From Stappia stellulata DSM 5886 (lineage in GTDB: Bacteria; Pseudomonadota; Alphaproteobacteria; Rhizobiales; Stappiaceae): DNA of 64,000 nucleotides. Numbering within the stretch: the stretch's first letter is position 1; each line of letters opens with the position of its first letter. This document shows positions 9,638-17,951 of the stretch, piece by piece. Under the pieces are notes generated by a model. It did no database searches. It saw only the letters and a program-made list of their open reading frames with translations, and was not told the origin of the DNA. The position numbers were made by a program, and so were the translations under genes. The DNA lies in NCBI RefSeq assembly GCF_000423705.1, contig NZ_AUIM01000011.1, forward strand, positions 1 to 64,000, in the 5' to 3' direction.

Positions 9638-9973
9638 ATGCGGATTGAACCAGCCAACCGTGTCACAGCGGGATCGACGACGAGACGGACGAGGGCAGCG
9701 AATGCCGGCGCGACGACCGATTCACGCGCGGCATCGGGCTCCGGAACCCTGGTCGCCATCGAACCGGTGGTCGAAACCCGGGAGACGGGATATTCGCGGC
9801 TGCATCGCACCAATGCCGCCTTTCTTGCGCAGCTGATCGCAACGCGGGACAACATGCCGCAAACCCGTGCACGCCGTCGCGCGGCTCCGGCGCAGGCGGT
9901 CGACGCCTATCGCGCAACCGAGCGCCAGCCGCGCCACATGGACGCCGGCCGCGTGCTTTCCGTCAGCCGTTGA
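9638..9973 (+). CDS. small basic protein of unknown function
   Basis: A 111-aa protein, Arg/Ala/Thr-rich, without signal peptide or membrane segment. The N-terminal half looks disordered; a more ordered stretch (about residues 46-70) contains GYSRLHRTNAAFLAQLIATRDNMP and the tail has many Arg and Gln. Coding status is supported by GGGAGG seven nt before the ATG, high third-position GC, and a consensus sigma-54-type promoter at the right distance. No function can be assigned; similar short proteins occur as hypotheticals in Hyphomicrobiales. Confidence 0.7.
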   Translation: MRIEPANRVTAGSTTRRTRAANAGATTDSRAASGSGTLVAIEPVVETRETGYSRLHRTNAAFLAQLIATRDNMPQTRARRRAAPAQAVDAYRATERQPRHMDAGRVLSVSR

Positions 9974-10009
9974 GCCCTGTCATCAGGCCTTAGGCGCTCA
10001 GCGCGAATG

Positions 10010-10037
10010 AAAAGGCGGCAGGATCTCCCGCCGCCTT
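10010..10037 (-). terminator. terminator for the gamma-glutamyltransferase gene
   Basis: Stem AAGGCGGC / GCCGCCTT (10012-10019 with 10030-10037). On the minus strand it is followed by TTTT, 30 bp past the stop codon of ggt. Confidence 0.7.
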
Positions 10038-10066
10038 CCATCCGGTCCGGAACCTGATCGCGCCCC

Positions 10067-11659
10067 TCAGTACCCCAGCGCCATGCCGTCCTTGCGCGGA
10101 TCGGACCCGCCGACCAGCGTGCCATTGTCACGGTCGATAAGGATCGCCTGCGCGCCGCCGATCGGCCCCGGGGCCTCGACGATCTCGTGCCCGAGCCCGC
10201 GCAGGACCGACAAGGTTTCCGCCGGAACGCTTCGCTCCGCCTGCAGCACATGGGTCGTTTCGTCGAAGAACATGCGCGGCGCGTCGATGGCCTCCTGCGG
10301 GTCCATGCCGAAGTCGACCATGTTGGTCAGCACATGCGCGTGTCCGCAGGGCTGGTAGCCCCCGCCCATCACGCCGAACGACAGATGCGGCTTGCCGTCC
10401 TTGAACGCCATGGCCGGAATGATCGTATGCAGCGGACGCTTGCCGCCGTCGATGCAGTTCGGGTGGCCCGGTTCAAGCCGGAAACAGGCGCCCCGGTTCT
10501 GCAAGAGCACGCCGCTCTTCGGCGCGCAGATGCCGGAGCCGAAATCCTTGTAGACCGAATTGATCAGCGACACGGCCATGCCGGCATCATCGACAACGGA
10601 GAGATAGATCGTGTCCGAGGAGGGCCCGAGCAGCGCCGGCGGAATGTCGGGAATACGCGAGGACGGCGTGATCCGCGCGGCGAGCTTGTCGAGATAGGCC
10701 GGCGTGAGGAAGGCATCCGGCCCATAGGCCATGTGATCGGGATCGGCGAGGAAGAGGTCGCGCACGGAATAAGCGAGCCGGCCGGCCTCCATCTCCAGAT
10801 GGAAGCGTTCCGGCCCTGACGGATCGAGGCCAGCGAGGTCGAAGCGCTCCAGGATGCCCAGCATGACAAGGGCGATGAAGCCCTGACCGTTGGGCGGAAG
10901 CTCGGCCACGTCGATGCCGCGGTAATTGCGCACCACCGGCGTCATGTCGAGCGTCTCCATACCCGCCAGGTCGTCCATCGTCATCAGTCCGCCCTTGGCG
11001 GCCAGCGTATCGACGATATCCTGGGCGACCTCGCCTTCGTAGAAAGCTTTGGCCCCTGTATCGGCAATCGCCTGCAGCGTGCGGGCAAGTGCCCGGTGAC
11101 GCATCACCTGCCCGACCTTCGGGATCGCACCGTCGATCAGGTATTCGTCGGCCGCACCGGCATCGGCGGAGAGTTTTTCCAGATTGCGCGCCCAGTCGTG
11201 GGCCACGCGCGGCGTCACCGGATACCCGTCGCGCGCGCAGCCGATCGCCCGTTTCAGGACGTCGCCGAGGCTGCGGGTCCCGTGACGCGCCAGCAGCACC
11301 TCCCAGGCGCGGACCGCTCCCGGCACGGTGACCGCATGCGGGCTGTTGAAATCGATCTGCGTGACGCCCAGTTCGGCAAGCTTGTCCGGCGTTGCCGCCG
11401 CCGGCGCCGGGCCCGAGCCGTTCAGACCGTGCACGCTGCCATCGGGATTGGCGACGATCGCGAAACAATCTCCGCCGATGCCCGTCATCTGCGGCTCGAC
11501 GACGGCCTGGACGGCGGCGGCCGCCACCGCGGCGTCGACGGCATTGCCGCCCGCCTGCAAAACCTCAATGGCGGCCGACGTCGACAGCGGATGCGAGGTC
11601 GCCGCCATCGCGGTCGTCGCATAGGCCGCAGAACGGCCCGGATGATGGAAATCGCGCAT
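10067..11659 (-). CDS. ggt: gamma-glutamyltransferase family protein
   Basis: A 530-aa Ntn-hydrolase. The autoprocessing/nucleophile threonine is T350 in SSDTIYLSVVD, and the large subunit has the GGNAVDAAVAAA and QMTGIGGDCF motifs. The downstream FGVMGGGYQPCGHAHVLTNMVD block is typical of the family. It cleaves or transfers gamma-glutamyl groups, for example of glutathione. The ATG at 11659 is chosen because AAGAGG lies nine nt upstream; ATG 11668 abuts that site. There is no signal peptide, so a cytoplasmic form is predicted, unlike E. coli Ggt. Confidence 0.9.
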   Translation of the reverse strand: MRDFHHPGRSAAYATTAMAATSHPLSTSAAIEVLQAGGNAVDAAVAAAAVQAVVEPQMTGIGGDCFAIVANPDGSVHGLNGSGPAPAAATPDKLAELGVTQIDFNSPHAVTVPGAVRAWEVLLARHGTRSLGDVLKRAIGCARDGYPVTPRVAHDWARNLEKLSADAGAADEYLIDGAIPKVGQVMRHRALARTLQAIADTGAKAFYEGEVAQDIVDTLAAKGGLMTMDDLAGMETLDMTPVVRNYRGIDVAELPPNGQGFIALVMLGILERFDLAGLDPSGPERFHLEMEAGRLAYSVRDLFLADPDHMAYGPDAFLTPAYLDKLAARITPSSRIPDIPPALLGPSSDTIYLSVVDDAGMAVSLINSVYKDFGSGICAPKSGVLLQNRGACFRLEPGHPNCIDGGKRPLHTIIPAMAFKDGKPHLSFGVMGGGYQPCGHAHVLTNMVDFGMDPQEAIDAPRMFFDETTHVLQAERSVPAETLSVLRGLGHEIVEAPGPIGGAQAILIDRDNGTLVGGSDPRKDGMALGY

Positions 11660-11923
11660 GGTGTGCATCCTCTTGTTGCCTGGGCACCGGGTGCTTGTGC
11701 CGCGGAAGCGTGTCGCGGGCACCGCAACGCCTGTCATCCGGCCTCGTCGCGGAGGGGAGGGTGCAACATCCCGCTTCCCGTGGTCGGATGACACGCCCGC
11801 CGGCGCGCCCCATTGTTTCGAAATCGGAATGGGTCTTTGTCGATTTTCTCCATTGGAACACAACAGAGACCCTGATAGCCGTTTCCCGACCCTACACCGA
11901 TGTCATTGCGGAGATTTTTGCAA

Positions 11924-12358
11924 ATGAGCAAACTCACTCTTTCCGTAGCGGAGAAAATTATCAAGGCGGCTTTTGCCAAGGGCGCCGACCTCGACCTGAA
12001 GCCGCTGACCGTCGCGGTTCTCGATGCGGGCGGGCATGTCATCGCGCTGATGCGCCAGGACGGATCGTCCATCATGCGGCCGCAGATCGCCACCGGCAAA
12101 GCCTATGGTGCGATCGCGGTGGGAGCGGGGTCGCGCTGGCTGGACGCCAATGCCCAGACCCGCCCGCATTTCGTGCAAGCCCTCAATGGCGCGGCCGGCG
12201 GCGGCATCGTACCGGTGCCGGGCGGCGTGCTCGTACGTGACGGGGACGGGGGCGCGATCCTCGGGGCCGTCGGCATCACCGGCGACACCTCGGACAACGA
12301 CGAGGCCTGCGCCATTGCCGGAATCCAGGCGGCCGGCCTCCAGGCCGACGGCGGCTGA
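11924..12358 (+). CDS. GlcG/HbpS family heme-binding-like protein
   Basis: A 144-aa protein with the GlcG/HbpS fold pattern: SVAEKIIKAAFAKGADLDL, TVAVLDAGGHVIALMRQDGS, and a glycine-rich GGGIVPVPGGVLVRDGDGGAILGAVGITGD segment. Family members bind heme or oxidised organics or accompany glycolate and diol metabolism; the exact role here is unknown. GGAG lies about 10 nt before the ATG. It diverges from ggt across a 264-bp region in which I see no further feature. Confidence 0.85.
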   Translation: MSKLTLSVAEKIIKAAFAKGADLDLKPLTVAVLDAGGHVIALMRQDGSSIMRPQIATGKAYGAIAVGAGSRWLDANAQTRPHFVQALNGAAGGGIVPVPGGVLVRDGDGGAILGAVGITGDTSDNDEACAIAGIQAAGLQADGG

Positions 12359-12392
12359 GCGTCAGCGGCTGCCGCGAGACGGCGGCCGCCCC

Positions 12393-12989
12393 TCACTCCT
12401 TGTCGCTTGCCAGTTCGTCGATCTTCTTCTGCATGGCGTCGAGCTGTTTCTTCAGCGCGTCGAAGTCCTCGACCCCGCCGGCGCGTGCTGCGCTCCCGGC
12501 CTCGCCGTTCTGCGCCGGTCCGCCCTCGCCGTCCTTTTCCTGCCCGAAAGGCAGGAACATCTTCATGGCACGGTCGAAGACCTCTGCATTGCGCTTGACC
12601 TGATCCTCGATCGCATCGAAGGCGGTCGCGCCAAAGGCGCTGGACATCTGTTCGCGCAGCCGGTCCTGCTCCTTGGTCAGCGAGGTCATCGAAAAATCGA
12701 GATAGCTCGGAACCACATTCTGCATGCTGTCGCCGTAAAAGCGGATCAGCTGCCGCAGGAACGTGATCGGCAGAAGATTCTGTCCCTTGTTCTCCTGCTC
12801 GAAAATGATCTGCGTGAGAACGGACCGGGTGATGTCGTCGCCTGATTTCGCATCGAAAACGACAAAATCCTCTTCATCCTTCACCATGATCGCCAGGTCT
12901 TCGAGCGTGACATAGGTGCTCGTCCCCGTATTGTAGAGACGGCGGTTTGCATACTTCTTGATGATCGTCGGATCGCTCGTTTTTGCCAT
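12393..12989 (-). CDS. phaR: polyhydroxyalkanoate synthesis repressor PhaR
   Basis: A 198-aa regulator. The N-terminal PHB/PHA accumulation DNA-binding domain (residues 8-66: IIKKYANRRLYNTGTSTYVT, LEDLAIMVKDEEDFVV) is followed by PHB_acc segments and a C-terminal coiled coil (FDALKKQLDAMQKKIDELA). PhaR represses phasin and synthesis genes and is released by binding nascent PHA. It is divergent from phaA and probably controls the shared 386-bp intergenic region. The start is the ATG at 12989, preceded only by a weak ribosome-binding site. Confidence 0.95.
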   Translation of the reverse strand: MAKTSDPTIIKKYANRRLYNTGTSTYVTLEDLAIMVKDEEDFVVFDAKSGDDITRSVLTQIIFEQENKGQNLLPITFLRQLIRFYGDSMQNVVPSYLDFSMTSLTKEQDRLREQMSSAFGATAFDAIEDQVKRNAEVFDRAMKMFLPFGQEKDGEGGPAQNGEAGSAARAGGVEDFDALKKQLDAMQKKIDELASDKE

Positions 12990-13183
12990 ATCGTGTATCG
13001 GATCCCGGCTTCGGGCGTCGCCTCTCTGCAGGTGATCGGATCGGGCCAGACCAGACCGGAGAGAGGTGCAACGCGGCATTCCTCCCGGCTCCACGCAGCC
13101 GAACCGGCCGCATGCGCCACTCTTTCGTTTCCAGCACGATAAGCCAATCCCCCCCATCGGCACCACCGTTTTGTCGGCATGAT

Positions 13184-13248
13184 TGCAAAACGCGTGGTTG
13201 TGCCCGCCACCCCGACGAAAGCACGAGCCGCGCGGCCTGCAAAACGCG
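13184..13248. promoter_or_regulatory. paired direct repeat between phaR and phaA, candidate PhaR operator
   Basis: The 11-mer TGCAAAACGCG occurs at 13184-13194 and 13238-13248, 54 bp apart, just upstream of the phaA promoter. PhaR of Paracoccus is known to bind TGCA-containing sequences, so these are candidate sites for the adjacent phaR product. The assignment is inference. Confidence 0.4.
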
Positions 13249-13269
13249 CGTGCATACGTGGAGTGCCGG

Positions 13270-13298
13270 TTGACTATGGCAGGTCGAGCGTCTCTAGT
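13270..13298 (+). promoter_or_regulatory. candidate housekeeping promoter of phaA
   Basis: TTGACT (-35, 13270-13275), 17-bp spacer, TCTAGT (-10, 13293-13298), about 78 nt before the phaA ATG. The -35 is near consensus and the -10 matches at four of six positions. Confidence 0.5.
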
Positions 13299-13375
13299 TT
13301 GGGGAACGCGCACGCACAAAACCATTGAGGGGACAAGCGTGCACCCCGGGAGGTCCGGAGTTTCGGAGAACATAC

Positions 13376-14557
13376 ATGAGCGCACCCACCGACGTCGTTA
13401 TTGTCAGCGCAACGCGCACCCCCGTCGGTTCCTTCAACGGAGCCTTTGCAAACACCCCGGCTCATGAGCTCGGCGCGACCGCGATCAAATCCGCCCTCGA
13501 GCGCGCCTCCGTGGACGCCGCGGATGTGGACGAAGTTGTCTTCGGTCAGGTCCTCACCGCCGGCACCGGCCAGAACCCGGCGCGCCAGGCCGCCATCCAG
13601 GCGGGCATTCCCGAAAGCGCGACCGCCTGGGTCCTCAACCAGGTATGCGGCTCGGGCCTGCGCACCGTCGCCATCGGCATGCAGCAGATCCTGGCCGGAG
13701 ACGCCTCGATCATCGTCGCGGGCGGACAGGAAAACATGTCGCTTTCGCCGCATTGCGCGCATATGCGCTCCGGCTACAAGATGGGCGACTTCAAGCTTAT
13801 CGACACGATGATCAAGGATGGCCTCTGGGACGCCTTCAACGGCTACCATATGGGCCAGACGGCGGAAAACGTCGCCGAGAAGTGGCAGATTTCCCGCGAC
13901 CAGCAGGACGAATTCGCCGTCGCCTCGCAAAACAAGGCAGAAGCCGCGCAGAAGGCCGGGCGCTTCGCCGACGAGATCACGCCGGTGACCGTGAAGGAAC
14001 GCAAGGGCGAAAAGATCGTCGACCAGGACGAATACATTCGCCATGGCGCCAGCCTCGACGGCATGGCCAAACTGCGCCCCGCCTTCACCAAGGATGGCAG
14101 TGTGACCGCCGGCAACGCCTCCGGCATCAACGACGGCGCCGCGGCCATCGTCGTGATGAGTGCTGCCGAAGCCTCGCGCCGCGGCCTGACGCCGCTGGCG
14201 CGCATCGCCTCCTGGGCGACCGCCGGCGTCGATCCGGCCGTCATGGGGTCGGGCCCGATCCCCGCCTCGCGCAAGGCGCTGGAAAAGGCCGGCTGGAAGG
14301 CGGAAGATCTCGACCTGGTGGAAGCCAACGAGGCCTTCGCCGCCCAGGCCTGCGCCGTGAACAAAGACATGGGCTGGAACCCGGACATCGTGAACGTCAA
14401 CGGCGGCGCGATCGCCATCGGCCATCCGATCGGCGCCTCCGGCGCCCGCGTCCTCGTCACGCTGCTTCACGAGATGGCACGGCGCGACGCCAAGAAGGGT
14501 CTTGCGACCCTGTGTATCGGCGGCGGCATGGGCGTGGCGCTCTGCGTCGAACGCTGA
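13376..14557 (+). CDS. phaA: acetyl-CoA C-acetyltransferase (beta-ketothiolase)
   Basis: A 393-aa thiolase with acyl-accepting C91 ([11 protein letters not shown]), H350 ([11 protein letters not shown]) and C380 (CIGGGMG). It condenses two acetyl-CoA to acetoacetyl-CoA, the first step of polyhydroxybutyrate synthesis. The ATG at 13376 begins the canonical [15 protein letters not shown]-like N-terminus; an in-frame upstream start is ignored. phaB follows on the same strand after 242 bp containing an 11-bp inverted repeat. Confidence 0.97.
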   Translation: MSAPTDVVIVSATRTPVGSFNGAFANTPAHELGATAIKSALERASVDAADVDEVVFGQVLTAGTGQNPARQAAIQAGIPESATAWVLNQVCGSGLRTVAIGMQQILAGDASIIVAGGQENMSLSPHCAHMRSGYKMGDFKLIDTMIKDGLWDAFNGYHMGQTAENVAEKWQISRDQQDEFAVASQNKAEAAQKAGRFADEITPVTVKERKGEKIVDQDEYIRHGASLDGMAKLRPAFTKDGSVTAGNASGINDGAAAIVVMSAAEASRRGLTPLARIASWATAGVDPAVMGSGPIPASRKALEKAGWKAEDLDLVEANEAFAAQACAVNKDMGWNPDIVNVNGGAIAIGHPIGASGARVLVTLLHEMARRDAKKGLATLCIGGGMGVALCVER

Positions 14558-14592
14558 GGCGCGGCATTGTCGGGCCACTAGACTTTCGGCTC

Positions 14593-14628
14593 AGTCACGA
14601 CGCGCGAACCCTTTCGTGCGTCGTGACT
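14593..14628. repeat. 11-bp inverted repeat between phaA and phaB
   Basis: AGTCACGACGC (14593-14603) and GCGTCGTGACT (14618-14628) are perfect complements around a 14-nt loop, 36 bp after the phaA stop. No T-run follows, so it may be an mRNA-stability or processing hairpin, a rho-dependent stop, or an operator. The rest of the 242-bp gap shows no gene. Confidence 0.7.
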
Positions 14629-14799
14629 CACACGCTTGATTTCAAATGTGAATTTCAATCGCGCACCACCATGGGCGGATGGCCGCCTGAAACGCCGATT
14701 GATGAGGATCAAGGCGGGCGCCTCAACGTATCGCCATCAAACCGCTGACGAAAAAAGATCGTTTGCGGCTATTTCGAACCGCCAAAGGGGAGGACGTTC

Positions 14800-15528
14800 A
14801 TGAGCAATGTGGCAATCGTGACAGGGGGAACGCGGGGCATCGGCGCCGCGATCTCGAAGGGGCTGAAGGACGCCGGCTACACCGTGGCCGCCACTTACGC
14901 CGGCAACACGGAAAAGGCCGAAGCCTTCAAGGCGGAGACCGGCATTCACGTCTACAAGTGGGATGTGGCCGATCCGCAGGCCTGCCATGACGGCGTCGCC
15001 CAGGTTGTCTCCGACCTCGGTGCGGTCGAGGTGCTCGTCAACAACGCCGGCATCACCCGCGACGGCTGGTTCCACAAGATGGACTACGAGCAGTGGTCCG
15101 CGGTGATCCGCACCAACCTGGATTCCATGTTCACGATGACGCGTCCGGTCATTGACGGCATGCGTGAGCGCGGCCATGGCCGTATCATCAACATCTCCTC
15201 GATCAACGGCCAGAAGGGTCAGCTCGGACAGACCAACTACTCCGCGGCCAAGGCCGGCGTGATCGGCTTCACCAAGGCGCTGGCCGCAGAAACCGCTCGC
15301 AAGGGCGTCACGGTCAATGCGATCTGCCCGGGCTACATCGACACCGACATGGTCGCAGCCGTGCCGGAGAAGGTGCTGGAAGGCATCATCGGCAACATCC
15401 CGGTCGGCCGTCTCGGCAAGGCGGAGGAAATCGCCGGAGCCGTCGTCTATCTCGCCTCGACACAGGCCGCCTTCATGACCGGCGCGGTCATCACGATGAA
15501 CGGCGGTCAGTACTACGCGAATGGCTGA
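14800..15528 (+). CDS. phaB: acetoacetyl-CoA reductase
   Basis: A 242-aa short-chain dehydrogenase with the cofactor motif TGGTRGIG (8-15), NNAG (81-84), and the catalytic Tyr147 and Lys151 in TNYSAAKAG. It reduces acetoacetyl-CoA to (R)-3-hydroxybutyryl-CoA for PHB synthesis. A GGGGAGG Shine-Dalgarno precedes the ATG. No PHA synthase is present in the window. Confidence 0.96.
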   Translation: MSNVAIVTGGTRGIGAAISKGLKDAGYTVAATYAGNTEKAEAFKAETGIHVYKWDVADPQACHDGVAQVVSDLGAVEVLVNNAGITRDGWFHKMDYEQWSAVIRTNLDSMFTMTRPVIDGMRERGHGRIINISSINGQKGQLGQTNYSAAKAGVIGFTKALAAETARKGVTVNAICPGYIDTDMVAAVPEKVLEGIIGNIPVGRLGKAEEIAGAVVYLASTQAAFMTGAVITMNGGQYYANG

Positions 15529-15555
15529 GACCGCCGACAACAGGACGTGAAACGC

Positions 15556-15591
15556 AAAAAGGGCTTCCGGAGCGATCCGGTAGCCCTTTTT
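15556..15591 (+). terminator. intrinsic terminator of phaB
   Basis: AAAAAGGGCT pairs with AGCCCTTTTT (10 bp); the interior CCGGA/TCCGG pairs further after one mismatch, closing on a GCGA loop. It ends in a T-run. Confidence 0.9.
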
Positions 15592-15642
15592 CGTGTCGCA
15601 TGACACGTCGACGCAGCGCCTCACATGTCGCGAAAGACAACG

Positions 15643-15672
15643 CAAAAAAGCCGGCGCGAACACGCCGGCTCT
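15643..15672 (-). terminator. intrinsic terminator of rpmF
   Basis: On the minus strand GAGCCGGCG and CGCCGGCTT form a stem around a TGTTCG loop, followed by T6. It lies 28 bp beyond the rpmF stop. Confidence 0.85.
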
Positions 15673-15699
15673 TTAACGCTTCAAAGCGTTCCGCTTTGA

Positions 15700-15885
15700 T
15701 CAGGCGTCGGTCTTCGGCGCCAGGATCTGACGTCCCCGGTACATGCCGGTCTTGAGATCGACATGATGCGGGCGGCGCAATTCGCCCGAATCCTTGTCCT
15801 CGACATAGGTCGGCTGCGCCAGGGCGTCCGCGGAGCGCCGTGCGCCGCGCTTCATGCGCGATGTTTTTCTCTTCGGAACGGCCAT
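15700..15885 (-). CDS. rpmF: 50S ribosomal protein L32
   Basis: A 61-aa ribosomal protein beginning [18 protein letters not shown], the L32 signature, and ending in the alphaproteobacterial tail [16 protein letters not shown]. It lacks the four-Cys zinc ribbon, as is usual in this class. GGAGAG lies about 8 nt before the ATG, and a promoter is visible about 90 bp upstream. Confidence 0.97.
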   Translation of the reverse strand: MAVPKRKTSRMKRGARRSADALAQPTYVEDKDSGELRRPHHVDLKTGMYRGRQILAPKTDA

Positions 15886-15972
15886 TCTTGTTCTCTCCGT
15901 CGTGCAATATCCAGCGAACCCGGACCGGGTCAGCCCGGGGCGTGGGTCCACACGGTGTGCAGGAATGGCGGG

Positions 15973-16002
15973 CTTATACAGAACCTTTGGACATTTTGCC
16001 AG
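15973..16002 (-). promoter_or_regulatory. candidate rpmF promoter
   Basis: On the minus strand CTGGCA (-35) and TATAAG (-10) are separated by 18 bp in an AT-richer patch, about 90 bp upstream of rpmF and just after mtgA. Confidence 0.5.
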
Positions 16003-16033
16003 CCCGAAAGGGACTTTTTTTGATGATTCCGCA

Positions 16034-16777
16034 TCACTGCGACGCCGCAAATCCGGGCAGGCAGCCGAGATGCGGAGCAATATCGGCCGCGCGCGCCCGG
16101 TTCACCCGCGCCAGCCGCGCATGCCCGGGGCCGGGGCTTGCCGGATTGCGCGCAAGCGGCGCCGGCAGTGCGGTGGCAAGCCGCGCTGCCTCGCGGCGTC
16201 CGAGGGCCAGCGCCGTCTTGCCGTACCAGGCCTGGGCGGCGGCCTCCGCGCCGAAGATCCCCTCGCCCCATTCCGCGACGTTGAGGTAGATCTCGAGAAT
16301 GCGCTTCTTGCTGAGCATTGCGTCGATCAGAAGCGCCAGCGGCAATTCCAGCGCCTTGCGCACATAGCTTCGATCCGTCCACAGGAAGAGGTTTTTCGCG
16401 ACCTGCATCGTGATCGTCGAGGCGCCGCGCACATCCTCGCCCTCACCGAGCGCCTCGATCTGGCTGCCGAGCGCCTCCCAGTCGATACCGCCGTGTTCGC
16501 AGAACTTCGCATCCTCCGAAGCGACAACGGAGCGGATCAAATGCGGCGAAATCGCCTCCAGCGGCACATAGGTCCGGTCGACCCAGAGGAAGCGCACATA
16601 ACGGTCGAGCATCAAGGTGCTCACCGGCGGCACCACCGCATAGACAACGATCAACACCGGCGGCAGCAGAAGCACGACGACCAGTCCCCGCAGCATCCAG
16701 CGCCGGATCCGACGCCAGAGCGAACGCCGCTTGCCGCGCACCGGCTCATTGTTCTCCGGACCGCGATCCCGCCTCAT
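16034..16777 (-). CDS. mtgA: monofunctional biosynthetic peptidoglycan transglycosylase
   Basis: A 247-aa GT51 glycosyltransferase. A basic N-terminus and one membrane anchor (about residues 30-50) precede the catalytic domain, with Glu88 in [12 protein letters not shown], then [17 protein letters not shown] and [20 protein letters not shown]. It polymerises lipid II into glycan strands in the periplasm. The ATG overlaps the stop of oxyR by 4 bp (16774-16777), implying translational coupling to that regulator. Confidence 0.95.
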   Translation of the reverse strand: MRRDRGPENNEPVRGKRRSLWRRIRRWMLRGLVVVLLLPPVLIVVYAVVPPVSTLMLDRYVRFLWVDRTYVPLEAISPHLIRSVVASEDAKFCEHGGIDWEALGSQIEALGEGEDVRGASTITMQVAKNLFLWTDRSYVRKALELPLALLIDAMLSKKRILEIYLNVAEWGEGIFGAEAAAQAWYGKTALALGRREAARLATALPAPLARNPASPGPGHARLARVNRARAADIAPHLGCLPGFAASQ

Positions 16778-17703
16778 GCCGCGACCTCGGCCGCAGCTTC
16801 GCGACAGGCGGCCAGATAGCCGCGCAGGAAGGCCGCAAGGGCCCTTGCGTCGGCGGCATGCACGGACCGCCGGCGCCAGACGACGCCGAGCTGGCGCGTT
16901 GCCTCGGTCCCGGCAAGCGGCACGATGGCAAGCTGCGTGCCGCGAGCGATCCCTGCATCGGCCGCGATCTGCGGCACGAGCGTGATCCCGAGGCCATTGT
17001 CGACCATCTGCACCAGTGTCGTCATCGAGGAGGCGCGAATGTCGTCCGCCTCGCTCGGCGCGGCGCCGGCAAGGGCCCGCAACACATGCTCGCGCAGACA
17101 ATGCCCGTCCTCCAGCAGAAGCAACGGCTCGTCGCGCAGACGCAAGAGATCGACCGGTTGCGCGAGCGCGGCCAGCGCATGATCCCCGGGAAGGGCAAGC
17201 AGGAGACGGTCGTCACCGATCATCTCGCTGTCGCAGTCGCCCACATTCTGGGGAAAGGCAATCAGGACCGCGTCGAGACGCCCCTCGCGCAGGGTCTCCA
17301 TCAGCGGCGCCGTGAGATCCTCGCGCAAGTGCAGGCGCAACTCCGGATGCGCCTTGCGCAGGCCCGGCAGCGCACGCGGCAACAGGAAGGGCGCAATGGA
17401 GGGGATCACGCCGAGACGCAGCCGCCCCGAAAGCGGCTGATGCGCGATCCGCGCATGGCCGACGAGATCCTCGGCATCGCGCAGGATCGAGATCGAGCGA
17501 TCGAGCACGCTCTGACCGGCCTGCGTCAACGCCAGCGTGCGGCCGGAGCGGTCGATCAGATCCGCCCCCAGGCAGGCTTCGAATTGCCGAATCCCGGCCG
17601 ACAGCGTCGATTGCGTGACATGACAGGCCGCGGCCGCCCGGACGAAGGTGCGCTGCTCCGCGAGTGCGACAAAATACTGCATCTGACGAAGCGTCGGGAG
17701 CAT
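16774..17703 (-). CDS. oxyR: OxyR-type LysR hydrogen peroxide regulator
   Basis: A 309-aa LysR regulator. The winged HTH (residues 4-62, including TFVRAAAACHVTQSTLSAGIRQFE) is followed by a substrate-binding-type domain with the OxyR hallmark LLLLEDGHCLREH, giving Cys202, equivalent to E. coli Cys199. The position of the second redox Cys (E. coli Cys208) is Leu211 here and no nearby Cys replaces it. It diverges from ahpC, its likely target. The ATG at 17703 fits the family N-terminus. Activation may use a one-cysteine mechanism or a partner thiol; that is inference. Confidence 0.9.
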   Translation of the reverse strand: MLPTLRQMQYFVALAEQRTFVRAAAACHVTQSTLSAGIRQFEACLGADLIDRSGRTLALTQAGQSVLDRSISILRDAEDLVGHARIAHQPLSGRLRLGVIPSIAPFLLPRALPGLRKAHPELRLHLREDLTAPLMETLREGRLDAVLIAFPQNVGDCDSEMIGDDRLLLALPGDHALAALAQPVDLLRLRDEPLLLLEDGHCLREHVLRALAGAAPSEADDIRASSMTTLVQMVDNGLGITLVPQIAADAGIARGTQLAIVPLAGTEATRQLGVVWRRRSVHAADARALAAFLRGYLAACREAAAEVAA

Positions 17704-17821
17704 CGATCCATCCGGTTGGGCACCCGCCGGCGGACACACTGGCCGGACGGAAAGGCGATTTCAAAACTGACGTCAGGTCATGAAACGAAAACGAAAATTC
17801 CGATTGGCGAGATCGTTTTTA

Positions 17822-17834
17822 TCGGTTTGACCGA
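17822..17834. promoter_or_regulatory. palindrome in the oxyR-ahpC intergenic region
   Basis: TCGGT-TTG-ACCGA is a perfect 5-bp-arm palindrome roughly midway between the divergent oxyR and ahpC starts. It could be part of an OxyR site, but short palindromes are common in GC-rich DNA. Confidence 0.3.
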
Positions 17835-17951
17835 ACGGCGGTAGTTTGCATAACCGGTCTCACTGCACCGCACAACACGCGGTGTCCCCCTCCTTTCCAC
17901 CTCGCCGCGCGTCCATCGCGAGTGCGCGGCATTTCCCATCAGGAGACACAG

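Noticed and set aside
11853-11895. GGAAC...CGTT pair resembling an EcfG (general stress) promoter
   Set aside because: The spacer is about 20 bp, longer than the usual 16-17.
15997-16026. Short GC hairpin with a T7 run on the plus strand after the mtgA end
   Set aside because: No plus-strand gene ends there and the stem is only about three to five pairs.
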